Assembly: GCF_003096275.1 (NCBI RefSeq) | Contig: NZ_QENQ01000001.1 | Coordinates: 1,315,297 to 1,379,296 of the forward strand | From: Sphingomonas pokkalii | GTDB lineage: Bacteria; Pseudomonadota; Alphaproteobacteria; Sphingomonadales; Sphingomonadaceae | Direction of reading: 5' to 3' | DNA length: 64,000 bases | Shown: piece after piece, positions 54,917-63,833 of the stretch | Layout: each line of letters opens with the position of its first letter | How positions within the stretch are numbered: position 1 is the first letter of the stretch | Translations under genes and position numbers: made by a program | Notes under the pieces: model-generated | Told to the model about the DNA's origin: nothing | The model's database searches: none | What the model saw: the letters and a program-made list of their open reading frames with translations, nothing else

Positions 54917-54992
54917 GGGCGGTTAGCTCAGTTGGTAGAGCATCTCGTTTACACCGAGAGGGTCGGCGGTTCGAGCCCGTCACCGCCCACCA
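54917..54992 (+). tRNA. tRNA-Val(TAC)
   Basis: A 76-base tRNA. The acceptor GGGCGGT (54917-54923) pairs with ACCGCCC (54982-54988), and CCA is encoded (54990-54992). The D arm is TAGCTCAGTTGGTAGAGCA, the anticodon stem TCTCG/CGAGA with loop TTTACAC giving anticodon TAC (valine), and the T arm GGCGGTTCGAGCCCGTC. No duplicated 3' end downstream is visible, so no integrated element is attached. Confidence 0.97.
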
Positions 54993-55077
54993 TCTTCTTC
55001 TTCCATTCCTTCCATCCATCGGGCCGTGCCGGCACCGAGAAGCGGACGCCTGCGGCGCCCGCCCTGTAGCGCTACGT

Positions 55078-55446
55078 TCAGTTCACCTTGTATGTCGGCT
55101 TGCCGCCCGTGAAGGCGATGATGACGTAGCTGTACTCGCACACATTGATGGTGGACCAGATCGCGCTGCTCTTATCTTCGAACGTCGCGCGCAGATCGAA
55201 TTTGCAGACCGAAGGCGATTTTTCGAAATGCACCGTCGTCTTCCCGCCGGGCTTGACCTTCCCGGTCTTGTTGAGTTCGGTATCGACCTTGTTCTCGGCC
55301 CAGACCCCGCTATCGGAGGGAGCGACTTCGATCTTCTCGATCGGCTTGCCGGTGTTGTTGGTAAGCAGGAAATCCCAGTCGTCGGCCAGCGCAGGGCTTG
55401 CCGCCGCGAGAATCGCCGCGGACGCGATGATTGCCAGTTTCTGCAT
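55078..55446 (-). CDS. Small exported protein of unknown function
   Basis: A 122-residue protein with a signal peptide (MQKLAIIASAAILAAASPAL, cleaved near ALA-DD). The mature part reads WDFLLTNNTGKPIEKIEVAP and later KSPSVCKFDLRATFEDKS, with a second cysteine near INVCEYSYV, probably forming a disulfide. The beta-rich pattern suggests a periplasmic domain. The start at 55446 has GGAGGGAA upstream. No family is recognised. Confidence 0.8.
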   Translation of the reverse strand: MQKLAIIASAAILAAASPALADDWDFLLTNNTGKPIEKIEVAPSDSGVWAENKVDTELNKTGKVKPGGKTTVHFEKSPSVCKFDLRATFEDKSSAIWSTINVCEYSYVIIAFTGGKPTYKVN

Positions 55447-55515
55447 GGTCTTCTTCCCTCCTGTTGCGCAGCATTTTGCGCCCAACCGAGGCTGTGGGCA
55501 AGGGCGGAACAATGC

Positions 55516-56079
55516 CTATAGCGTGCGGACCAATCGGACCGCGACGGCGATCCAGGCCGGATCGACCACCACCTGCTGCCGGCTCCCCGCGCCCGGCGGC
55601 AGCAATTGCAGCCGATCGCCTTCACGCCCGATCAATCGGCCGAACAGGAAGCGGCCGGCGGGCCGGGGCACCAGCACGTCGCGGTTGAGCGCCCGGCTGA
55701 AATCGTTCGGCGCAAGCCGTTCGCACCAGATCGCATCGCCCGCACGATATTCGCCGACGCTTGCCTCCACCGCGACGGCGATCGTGCCGGGTTCGGGCCG
55801 TGGCGGCACCAGATGCGAGGGGCGGCGGGGCGCGTGGGCGCCATCGGCTTCGAGGAGCGCCGCGACGGGAATGTCGGGCCGTTCGGGAAGCTGGACGAGA
55901 TCGGCAGCGTCGACATCCAGTGCCGCCGCGATGCGATTGAGCCAGGCGACCGAAACGGTGCGCGTGCCGGTTTCCAACCTGCCGATCGTCTGTGCCGTTG
56001 TTGGCGGCACGCAGCGGCGGGCGACATCGTCCAGCGTCAGCCCCTTGGCGCGGCGCACTTCGCGGATGGCCGTTATCAT
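55516..56079 (-). CDS. XRE regulator with S24/LexA-like C-terminal domain
   Basis: A 187-residue protein. The N-terminal XRE helix-turn-helix reads AKGLTLDDVARRCVPPTTAQ and continues VSVAWLNRIAAALDVDAADL. The C-terminal half (DIPVAALLEADGAHAPR through RLIGREGDRLQLLPPG) has the beta-rich layout of S24 peptidase-like repressors (GDAIWCERL, RDVLVPRPAG). I cannot confirm a Ser-Lys dyad, so it may be a non-cleaving family member. It is divergent from the DUF6456 gene, with 87 bp between starts. Confidence 0.8.
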   Translation of the reverse strand: MITAIREVRRAKGLTLDDVARRCVPPTTAQTIGRLETGTRTVSVAWLNRIAAALDVDAADLVQLPERPDIPVAALLEADGAHAPRRPSHLVPPRPEPGTIAVAVEASVGEYRAGDAIWCERLAPNDFSRALNRDVLVPRPAGRFLFGRLIGREGDRLQLLPPGAGSRQQVVVDPAWIAVAVRLVRTL

Positions 56080-56166
56080 CGCCTGCTCCTAACCAAATCG
56101 GTTTTCTCCTTTCCTACAGATACGCCCCCATGGCAAGAGGGGTGATCCGGAACAAAAGGAGATCAT

Positions 56167-56631
56167 GTGGTGCAGGATCGAGTGGAGCGGGTGCTGGATA
56201 TCGATGCCAAGGGACGTGCGCGCCGGCAGGTGACGATGAACCTCGCGGAATCGCCGCTGCAATGGCTGCGCGCGCGGGGGCATGTGGATGCCCGCCAGTT
56301 CGAAGCGGGGGAGCGGCTGCGCGGGGACTATGAGATGGCCGCGATCGGGCCAAGGGTGACGATGCGCTGGGATCCGGCCCCCCGCGCGCCCGGACGGCGC
56401 AGCGCTCCCGAGCCGATGGACCCGACGCTGGCGCAAATCGCCGCCAAACGCCGGTTCGACGCCGCGATCGGCATCGCCGGCCGTGGCCTGGCGGATATCT
56501 TGTGGCGGGTGGTGTGCGCCGGCGAGGGGCTGAGCGATGCGGAACGCGCGCTGGGCTGGCCCAGCCGGGCGGGCAAGCTGGTGCTGTGCCTCGCGCTCGA
56601 CCGGCTGGCGGACCATTATGGGCTGCCGTGA
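56167..56631 (+). CDS. DUF6456 domain protein
   Basis: A 154-residue protein. SPLQWLRARGHVDARQFEAG and GERLRGDYEMAAIGPRVTMR, followed by RRFDAAIGIAGRGLADILWR and KLVLCLALDRLADHYGL, match the helical DUF6456 domain common in alphaproteobacteria. It resembles the replication-associated or phage-type helix-turn-helix core, but its function is unknown. The GTG start at 56167 lies 5 bases after AAGGAG. The gene ends 16 bp inside the convergent DUF2339 gene. Confidence 0.85.
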   Translation: MVQDRVERVLDIDAKGRARRQVTMNLAESPLQWLRARGHVDARQFEAGERLRGDYEMAAIGPRVTMRWDPAPRAPGRRSAPEPMDPTLAQIAAKRRFDAAIGIAGRGLADILWRVVCAGEGLSDAERALGWPSRAGKLVLCLALDRLADHYGLP

Positions 56632-59105
56632 TCGGCCAGCGGCGCAACGGCCGGGCGGGCGAGGAAGCGGCTATAGGCCCAGCCGATCGCGATCAGCGCC
56701 ACGCCCAGCCCCAGGAAAGACAGGATGCGCAGCAGCCCGTCCAGTGCGGCGGCGTCGATCAGGAACACCTTGAAGGTGGTACAGGTGAGCAGGACGAGGC
56801 CGGCAATGCGCAGATCGTGGCGCGCGGCGGTGATGCCGCGCACCAGCCACGCCAGCGCGACGCCGAGCAACGCCGCCGAATAGCCGCCATTTTCGAAGCT
56901 GCCGATCGGGCCGGTGAGGATCGGGCCATGCGTCCACTGGCGGACGGCGGCGAACGCGGCGGCCAGGGTGAGCAGGGCGGCGGCGATCCGCCAGCGCGGA
57001 TGGGGCAGCGTCCAGCACCAGAAGGCGGCAAGCGCGAAATGCACCAGCGGCAGCGGGCCGCTCCACTGCGCCACGAACACCGGATTGACCATCAGCCCAT
57101 CGAACAGCACGATTCGGCCCAAGCCGAGCAGCAACAGCGCCAGGCCGAGCGACGGCAGGCGGCCGGCGCGGGCGAGCGCCCAGCCGGCCGCGAGACAGGC
57201 CTGGGTGATCAGCGCGCGTTCGACAAAGCCCCAGGCGAGGAAGCGTTCGGGCGTGGCGATGGCGAGCGGCTGTTTGGCGAGCGCATAGAGCAGCATCAGG
57301 CCCAGCCCCGCCGCCAGCGGCGCGGTCAGCCGTCGGGCGGCACCGAACTGGCGGGGATCGGCGAGCAGCGCGATCGCCGCCAGGATCGGCAGGCCAAGGG
57401 TGCGCAGCAGATCGGCGAGCGGCGGCAGCAGCGGATAGGCGATGCGGGTGCCGCTTGTCGTTTCGAACACCAGCCCGATGAGCCCGAACAGTTGCGGGGC
57501 GGCGGCGACCAGCGCGGCAACCAGCGGCAGCACCGGCAGCGCGAACAGCGCCGGCACCCGATTCTGCCGCGCCCAGACGCCGAGCAGCAGCAGCGCGGCG
57601 GCGAGCGGCAGCGCGACCCACTGGTCCGGCACGAACTGCGCGAGCGCGACGGTGCCGAGGAGCGCGGTGGCCAGCGTGATGGCGATCAGCGCGCGGCCCT
57701 CCGCTTCGGTGCGCAGCGGCGCGGCGAGACGGGCGCATGCTGCGGCTGCGGCGGCTTCGAGCAGCCCCCAGCCCCAGCCGGGCAACAGGGCAGGGGCGAA
57801 AAGATGCGCGACCAGCAGCGGGCCGCCGGTGCCGAGCAGCGCCATCAACAGCCAATCCCGGCTGCGCCGCGCCAGCCATTGGCCGGTGCCGCCGAACAGC
57901 AGCGTGGCGACGAGGGCCGCCAGCGGGGTGGGGCCGGCCGCCGGGGCGAGGAGCGCCAGCCCCTCGAGCGCGAGCAACAGCACCAGGCTGGCCAGTGCGC
58001 CGGGCAGATAGGCCGCGTCGCGCCAGGCAAGGGCGAGCGCCGCTGCGGCGAGCACCAGATAGAAGCTCCAGGCGAGCGCGCCGAATTCCAGCCCCGGCGC
58101 GATCACCACCAGCTGGAGCAATCCGGCAAGCAGCGGTGCCAGCCGGAGCCAGCGGCTGCGGATACCGGCGGCGGGCAGCGCGGCGCTGGCGCCGCCGGCG
58201 AGCAGCATGGTGAAGCCGCCGACCGAGGAGAGATTGCCGCTGCCACCGAGCACCGCGATCAGAAACTGTGCCCAGGCCAGGCCGGCGAAGCTGGCGGCAA
58301 AGGCCAGCCAGCCCCAGCCGCGATGGACCGCCAGCCCGAACAGCGCCGCCACGAACAGGCCGAGATACACCAGCAGCGGGCCGATGCCGGCGGCGTCGAA
58401 CCCGGCGACCAGCGGCGCGAGGAAGCCGCCGGCCAGCGCCATCACCGCCGTGGGCGGGCCATGGCGCAGCGACAGCGCCATCGCTGCCAGCGTGACCAGC
58501 ACGACGAGGACGAAGGCGGAAAGCGGCGCGACCAGATGATAGAGCGCGGCGGCCATGTAGAGCGTGCCATAGAGGCTGGCGATGCCCGCGCCGGCGAGTG
58601 CCTGGCCCAGCCGCGGATCGTCGCGCGTTGCCGGCAATCGCCGCACCGCCTCGCTGGCGGCGACCAGCGCGACGCCGAACAGCGCGGCGATCGTCGTGCG
58701 GGCGGCGGGGCCGAGCAGCCCCTGTTCGATCGAATAGCGGACGAGGAAGAAGCCCGCGAGCACCAGCGCGACGCCGCCGATCCAGATCGGCAGCCGGCCC
58801 CCCACCAGCGATTCGAAACTGAGCCGCGGCAGCGCGAAGCGCGTCCTGGGCTCGAGCGGCGCATCTTGCAGCGATTCCGGTTCGCTGCGCAGGGCCGGTT
58901 CGGGCACCGGCGGCGGGGCCGGAACGGCGCGCGCGGTGGCGGCGGCCGGACGGGGGATCGGCGTCGGCTGCGTGCGATCGTGCAGGCGGGCGAGTTCCTC
59001 CGCCATCGCCTGCACGCTGCGCTCCAGCTGCGCGATCCGGGCCTGGAGCAGGAGAAAGCCGAACGCGGCGGCACAGGCGACAAGCAGGAGGAGCGAACCG
59101 ATCAT
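56616..59105 (-). CDS. DUF2339 giant multi-pass membrane protein
   Basis: An 829-residue inner-membrane protein. A first helix (MIGSLLLLVACAAAFGFLLL), a short coiled stretch (RIAQLERSVQAMAEELARLH) and a proline-rich linker precede some two dozen hydrophobic helices. The opening of the membrane region, SFESLVGGRLPIWIGGVALV, is diagnostic of DUF2339. The function is unknown. ATG at 59105 is chosen; a TTG at 59135 would add ten basic residues. The extreme GC content and Ala/Leu richness are typical for the family. Confidence 0.9.
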   Translation of the reverse strand: MIGSLLLLVACAAAFGFLLLQARIAQLERSVQAMAEELARLHDRTQPTPIPRPAAATARAVPAPPPVPEPALRSEPESLQDAPLEPRTRFALPRLSFESLVGGRLPIWIGGVALVLAGFFLVRYSIEQGLLGPAARTTIAALFGVALVAASEAVRRLPATRDDPRLGQALAGAGIASLYGTLYMAAALYHLVAPLSAFVLVVLVTLAAMALSLRHGPPTAVMALAGGFLAPLVAGFDAAGIGPLLVYLGLFVAALFGLAVHRGWGWLAFAASFAGLAWAQFLIAVLGGSGNLSSVGGFTMLLAGGASAALPAAGIRSRWLRLAPLLAGLLQLVVIAPGLEFGALAWSFYLVLAAAALALAWRDAAYLPGALASLVLLLALEGLALLAPAAGPTPLAALVATLLFGGTGQWLARRSRDWLLMALLGTGGPLLVAHLFAPALLPGWGWGLLEAAAAAACARLAAPLRTEAEGRALIAITLATALLGTVALAQFVPDQWVALPLAAALLLLGVWARQNRVPALFALPVLPLVAALVAAAPQLFGLIGLVFETTSGTRIAYPLLPPLADLLRTLGLPILAAIALLADPRQFGAARRLTAPLAAGLGLMLLYALAKQPLAIATPERFLAWGFVERALITQACLAAGWALARAGRLPSLGLALLLLGLGRIVLFDGLMVNPVFVAQWSGPLPLVHFALAAFWCWTLPHPRWRIAAALLTLAAAFAAVRQWTHGPILTGPIGSFENGGYSAALLGVALAWLVRGITAARHDLRIAGLVLLTCTTFKVFLIDAAALDGLLRILSFLGLGVALIAIGWAYSRFLARPAVAPLADHGSP

Positions 59106-59205
59106 CGGCACCAGCTTGGCACGCCTCCGCGACAATGTCGCGCATCGGGGGCGCGACGTGGCGCGATTTCGGCTATGCTGCGCGCCATTACGGGGAGAAT
59201 TGCCG

Positions 59206-59871
59206 ATGATCGTCTATGGTTCAACGCTTTCGCCATATGTGCGCAAATGCATGGTATTCGGTGCGGAAAAGGGGCTGGAACTGCAGCTGAAGTTCGCCGG
59301 GCCGGGCAGCCCCGACCCCGAATTTCGCGAGGCCAGCCCGTTCGGCAAGATGCCCGCCTTTCGCGACGGGGACTTCACCATCGCCGATTCGACCGCGATC
59401 GTGACCTATCTCGACGCCAAGTTTCCGGAGCCCAACCTGATCCCGCTGGAACCGCAGGCGCGGGCGCGCACCATCTGGTTCGACGAAATGGCCGATACGC
59501 TGATGATGGCGGCCGGCGGCGCGATCTTCGGCAACCGGTTCGTCAAGCCGCGGGTGATGCAGCTTCCTTGCGACCACGACGCCGCCGACCAGGCCGAGAA
59601 GGAACAGCTGCCGCCGCTGCTGGATTATCTGGAGCGCATGATTCCGGACAGCGGCTTCCTGGTCGAGGATCGCTTCACCCTGGCCGACATCTCGGTGGCG
59701 AGCCCGCTGGCGACCCTGGGGTGCATCGGCGTGTGCGTCGATCCCGCCCGCTATCCGCGGACCGCCGCCTATGTCGATGCGATCCATGCGCGGCCGAGCT
59801 TCGCCACGATCATCGCGCGCGACCGGGCGCAGGTGGCGGCGATGGGCGGGGGCGCGGTGCGCGCGGCATAG
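59206..59871 (+). CDS. Glutathione S-transferase family protein
   Basis: A 221-residue two-domain GST. The N-terminal thioredoxin fold starts MIVYGSTLSPYVRKCMVFGA, with SPFGKMPAFRDGDF and IADSTAIVTYLDAKFPEP giving the cis-Pro and the glutathione gamma-glutamyl contact (ES/DS). The helical C-terminal domain has RFTLADISVASPLATLG, the usual N-capping motif. The substrate is unknown. GGGGAGAA precedes the ATG. dapF follows after 33 bp on the same strand. Confidence 0.92.
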   Translation: MIVYGSTLSPYVRKCMVFGAEKGLELQLKFAGPGSPDPEFREASPFGKMPAFRDGDFTIADSTAIVTYLDAKFPEPNLIPLEPQARARTIWFDEMADTLMMAAGGAIFGNRFVKPRVMQLPCDHDAADQAEKEQLPPLLDYLERMIPDSGFLVEDRFTLADISVASPLATLGCIGVCVDPARYPRTAAYVDAIHARPSFATIIARDRAQVAAMGGGAVRAA

Positions 59872-59904
59872 CCAAAGCGCCGCGCACGCCCTAGATGGGC
59901 GGCC

Positions 59905-60849
59905 ATGCGCATCCCCTTCATCAAATGCCATGGTTCGGGAAACGACTTCCCGCTGATCGACGCCCGCGCGTTGGCGCTGTCCGAAGCCGATTGGGCGACG
60001 CTTGCCTGGCTGCTTGCCGACCGGGCCGGCCCGGTCGGCGGCGACGGGCTGCTGGCGCTGGTGCCGGGCGACGATGCCCATGCGTTCGGGATGCGGATGT
60101 GGAACACCGACGGGTCCGAAGCGGAAACCTGTCTCAACGGCCTGCGCTGCACCGCGCGGCTCGGGTTCGATCTGCTGGGCATCGACGCCGCGCAGGTGAA
60201 GCTGAAGACCAGTTCCGCCCGCGTGGCGCGGGAGGAGGATATCGCCCCCGGCGTCGCGACGATCCGCACGCTGGTGGGGCCGAATGCCACGCGCGCCGCC
60301 GATGTCGGACTGGTGGGCGCGCCAGACCAGGTGCTCGATGCGCCGATCGACGGGTTGCCCAATCCGCGTCGCTTCACGGCGGTGGCGATGCCGAATCCGC
60401 ATCTGGTGACGTTCGTCGACCAGGTGGACGAGGCGGAACTGGTGGCGCTGGGCAGCTGGTGCGAGCGCCGGCCGGCGCTGATCCCGGCGCGGGCGAACGT
60501 CTCGTTCGTCGAGCAGCGCGGGCCGACCAGCCTGTTCGTGCGGACCTTCGAGCGCGGCGTGGGCCTGACCGACAGCTGCGGCAGCGCGATGGCCGCATCG
60601 GTGCTGAGCGCCGCGCTGACCGGGCGGGTCCCGTTCGCGACCCCGATCGCCGTGTTCAACCGCGGCGGGATGGTGCGCGGCCAGGCGGAGGTCGATACCC
60701 GCGTGCTGCTGAGCGGGAATGCGACGTTCGAAGCCGAGCAGGCGGTGGCGGTGGACTTCGCCGCGGGCACGCTGGGCCCGGTCGAGACGCTGCGCGCGCG
60801 CGCGGCGGAACGCAGCGCCTGGGCCGCGGCGGTGGCGGCGCTCGCCTAG
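59905..60849 (+). CDS. dapF: Diaminopimelate epimerase homologue with altered active-site motifs
   Basis: A 314-residue member of the DapF fold, with KCHGSGNDFPLIDA at the N-terminus. Both catalytic cysteines are kept: C76 in DGSEAETCLNGLRC and C225 in GLTDSCGSAMAAS. The usual neighbours are changed: CGNGxRC is CLNGLRC, and the ACGTGA box is SCGSAM. These substitutions line the substrate pocket, so an amino acid other than LL/meso-diaminopimelate is plausible, and this may be a paralogue. Its stop overlaps the convergent TonB receptor gene by 4 bp. Confidence 0.82.
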   Translation: MRIPFIKCHGSGNDFPLIDARALALSEADWATLAWLLADRAGPVGGDGLLALVPGDDAHAFGMRMWNTDGSEAETCLNGLRCTARLGFDLLGIDAAQVKLKTSSARVAREEDIAPGVATIRTLVGPNATRAADVGLVGAPDQVLDAPIDGLPNPRRFTAVAMPNPHLVTFVDQVDEAELVALGSWCERRPALIPARANVSFVEQRGPTSLFVRTFERGVGLTDSCGSAMAASVLSAALTGRVPFATPIAVFNRGGMVRGQAEVDTRVLLSGNATFEAEQAVAVDFAAGTLGPVETLRARAAERSAWAAAVAALA

Positions 60850-63575
60850 AAGCGCGAGCGCAGCGTGAGGCCGTAGGTGCGCGGCTCCGCGAGGAACGAT
60901 CCGAACAGCGTGTTGCTCGCGGCAAAGGCCGGCGCGCCGAACGCCTGGACCTGCGAGCGGCTGCCCGCCCCCTGGAAGGGCAGGTTGAACGCGACCTGCT
61001 GATAGTTGGTATCGAGCAGATTCTGCGCCCAGAGCTCGAGCGCCCAGCGCTCGTCCTTGCCGCGCACGCCGATGCGGGCGTTCATCAGGAAGAAGCCATC
61101 CTGCAGCTTCTCCACGAACAGGTCCGAACCGGTATTGTAGTCGCTGGTCAGGCGGCCATCGATGTAGAACAGGCCGGTCAGCCCCGAGCCGCCGAGCGCC
61201 GGCGTCCACGTCACCGCGCTGGTGACGGTGTGGCGGGGGGCGTTGGACATCTGCGCGCCCGAAAGCAGGAACAACGCCGCGTTGAGCGGTTCGCCCGCCT
61301 TGCTGCCGACCAGGTTCCGCTGATATTTGGCGTCCGCCAGCGTATAGCCGAGGTTGACGCTGAAATCATGCGTCGGCGTGAGGCCGACTTCGATTTCGAC
61401 GCCCTGCGTCACCACGCCCTTGCCGACCTTGCCGGCGCACGCGCCGCTGGCCGAGGAATTGTCCCGATCGGCGCCGTTCAGGGACGTGCTGCAGCCGCCG
61501 ATATTCTGGACGATGAAGTTGGTGCCGTTGAACGTGTTCAGCTGGAAATTGGTGAATTCGGAGCGATAGAGCGCGACATTGGCGGTGAGCTTGTGCGCGC
61601 TGTATTTCAGCCCGAGTTCATAGGCGTTCACGGTTTCCGGATCGAAGCGCAGGTTGCGCACATCGCCCGCAACCGGCGTGGCGAACACCGTGGCGGTGAG
61701 ATCCGACCGATCGAGATTATAGCCGCCCGCCTTATAGCCCCGCGCATAGGATCCATAGAGCAGCGTCGCGTCGTTCACCTTCCACGACAGCACGCCGGTG
61801 CCGGTCAACTGGCCTTCCTTCAGCCGATCGTTCAGACCCAGGCCGGTGAGCGCCGCGGTGGAATTGCCCGTGCAGCTGAGCGTGATCAGCGCGCCCGCGA
61901 GCGATTGCAGCGTGGCGTTCGGGCTGCGCAGCAACGGCGCCAGCGCCGCCTGCTGCGCCGGGCAGACCGTATTGTTGTTGTTGAACCCGGCCGAAAGCGT
62001 CTTGGCTTCCCGCGTGTACCGTATGCCGACCGTCGCGCTGAAGCGATCGGTGACGCGGTAGATGTTGTGGGTGAACAGCGCCCAGTTGTTGCTGGTCTGA
62101 TCGTAGAGATCGAGCAGGCTGCCGCGATCGTTGAGCGTGCTCAGCCGATCGATGCCGCCGACCACCTGCGGCCCGACGGCCGGGGTGAGAGCCGCCCGCC
62201 CCGCCGCGCTGAGGCAGCCCGGACGGCTGGGATCGCGCAGCACCGCCGCCGGATTGAGCGTCGCCACCATCCGGCAGGCGGCAAAGGCACCATATTGCGT
62301 GCCGAACCGGAGATTATCGGCAACCCGCAGCTTTTCATGCGCATAATAGCCGCCGACCAGCCAATCGAGCTTTCCACCCAGGATCGTGCCCGAGAAGCGG
62401 CTTTCGTGGGTGAAGGTGTGGAACTGGCGATAGCTGTTCCCGTCCTTCGGGCGATAGACGAGATCGACATTGCCATAATCGATATCGGCCGCACCGCCCG
62501 ACTTATATTCGCGATAGGCGGTGAGCGAGGTGAGCTGGGTATTGCCGATATTCCAGCGCACGCGCGCCGACACGCCATAATCGGTGGTGAGGTTCGAATA
62601 GGCCCGCCCCGGCGTGAAGGCGATCTTGCGGTTATAGGGATCGCCATCGCTGGGCAGCACGCCGCCCATGCTGCGCAGGATCGCCGCGACCCGGTTGCCG
62701 GCCGGGTTGATCGCGAAATCGCCGGGCGTACCGGGCGTCGGATCCAGCTTCTCCGTCGTATCGACATAGACCGCGCCGCAGCATTTTTCGTCCCGGCGCG
62801 TATAATCCGCGATCAGGCGGATCGCGAGATCGGGGTTCACCTTGTACAGGAGCTGGCCGCGCACGAAGACGCGGTTGCGATCATTGTAATCGGTGTTGTT
62901 GACGACATCGCGGAGAAAGCCGTCGCGCTTGGAATAGACACCGTCGATGCGGAAGGCGAGCGTTTCGTTGACGATCGGCCCGGTCAGCGCCCCCGACAGC
63001 CGAACCGCGTTGTAATTGCCGTAGCTCGCCTCGGCGAAGCCGCCGAACTGGAATTCGGGCAGCTTGGTATAGATGCTGATCGCACCCGCCGAGGCGTTGC
63101 GGCCGGACAGCGTACCCTGCGGCCCGCGCAGCACTTCGATCCGTTCGATTTCGCCCAGATCGTTGAGGCCGGAGCCGGTACGGCTGCGGTAGATCCCGTC
63201 GATGAACACCGCGACCGAGCTTTCCAGGCCGGGATTGTCGCCGACCGTGCCGATGCCGCGGATGCGGGCGGCGGCATTGGCTTCCGATCCGGTGGACGAA
63301 ACCAGCAGCGAGGGGGCCAGCTGCGTCATCTGACGGATATCGGTGGCGCCGGAATTCTGCAGCGCCAGCTGGTTGAAGGCCGAAACCGCGATCGGCACGT
63401 TCGACAGCCGTTCGGAACGGCGCGTGGCAGTGACGACAATATCGGCGCTGTTGGGCGGCGGCGCTTCGGCGGCATCCTTGGCGTCCGCTGCCGATCCACG
63501 CAGATCCTGCGCGGCGGCGGGACTTGCGAATATTGCCAACGCTGCGGCCGAAACGAGCAAAGCAGACTTCGACAT
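60846..63575 (-). CDS. TonB-dependent receptor
   Basis: A 909-residue outer-membrane receptor. Signal peptide MSKSALLVSAAALAIFASPA (cleaved near AAAQ), TonB-box-like ADIVVTATR, plug domain with RQMTQLAPSLLVSS, ARIRGIGTVGDNPGLESSVA and IERIEVLRGPQGTLSGRNAS, and a barrel ending PRTYGLTLRSRF. This plug type is common among sphingomonad receptors for siderophores, aromatic compounds or oligosaccharides; the ligand is unknown. Tandem copies of GCGATAACCAA lie upstream. Confidence 0.93.
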   Translation of the reverse strand: MSKSALLVSAAALAIFASPAAAQDLRGSAADAKDAAEAPPPNSADIVVTATRRSERLSNVPIAVSAFNQLALQNSGATDIRQMTQLAPSLLVSSTGSEANAAARIRGIGTVGDNPGLESSVAVFIDGIYRSRTGSGLNDLGEIERIEVLRGPQGTLSGRNASAGAISIYTKLPEFQFGGFAEASYGNYNAVRLSGALTGPIVNETLAFRIDGVYSKRDGFLRDVVNNTDYNDRNRVFVRGQLLYKVNPDLAIRLIADYTRRDEKCCGAVYVDTTEKLDPTPGTPGDFAINPAGNRVAAILRSMGGVLPSDGDPYNRKIAFTPGRAYSNLTTDYGVSARVRWNIGNTQLTSLTAYREYKSGGAADIDYGNVDLVYRPKDGNSYRQFHTFTHESRFSGTILGGKLDWLVGGYYAHEKLRVADNLRFGTQYGAFAACRMVATLNPAAVLRDPSRPGCLSAAGRAALTPAVGPQVVGGIDRLSTLNDRGSLLDLYDQTSNNWALFTHNIYRVTDRFSATVGIRYTREAKTLSAGFNNNNTVCPAQQAALAPLLRSPNATLQSLAGALITLSCTGNSTAALTGLGLNDRLKEGQLTGTGVLSWKVNDATLLYGSYARGYKAGGYNLDRSDLTATVFATPVAGDVRNLRFDPETVNAYELGLKYSAHKLTANVALYRSEFTNFQLNTFNGTNFIVQNIGGCSTSLNGADRDNSSASGACAGKVGKGVVTQGVEIEVGLTPTHDFSVNLGYTLADAKYQRNLVGSKAGEPLNAALFLLSGAQMSNAPRHTVTSAVTWTPALGGSGLTGLFYIDGRLTSDYNTGSDLFVEKLQDGFFLMNARIGVRGKDERWALELWAQNLLDTNYQQVAFNLPFQGAGSRSQVQAFGAPAFAASNTLFGSFLAEPRTYGLTLRSRF

Positions 63576-63628
63576 TCGTCATCCTCCCGCGGCGTCTTCG
63601 CACCTACGTTCGGTAACTAGTCGGAAAA

Positions 63629-63713
63629 GCGATAACCAATCGTGAAAATCACGGGGGTGGGCCACCCGTACTATTCCGGAGGCGATAACCAAATGGGTTA
63701 TTTCCCTTGAAAT
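63629..63713. promoter_or_regulatory. Repeated sites upstream of the TonB receptor gene
   Basis: GCGATAACCAA occurs at 63629-63639 and again at 63682-63692, 53 bp apart. The second copy is part of ATAACC-AAATG-GGTTAT (63686-63702), an inverted repeat. In a divergent gap these look like operator half-sites for an unlinked regulator. Confidence 0.5.
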
Positions 63714-63833
63714 CGTCACGCTAATATGGCACAAAACAGGAACGCTGAAGAATTGCGAGTCGCGGATGGCGACCCGCTGGAACGGGCCGGGCAGGCAGTT
63801 GCCGCGGCCCGTTCGCATTTCGGGAGAGAGCGC

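Noticed and set aside
54917..54992. Integrated element at tRNA-Val
   Set aside because: No duplicated tRNA 3' end, integrase or shift in composition is seen downstream.
56502..59894. 1130-codon frame on the plus strand
   Set aside because: Antisense shadow of the DUF2339 gene, with a Gln/Gly/Arg-rich, repetitive product.
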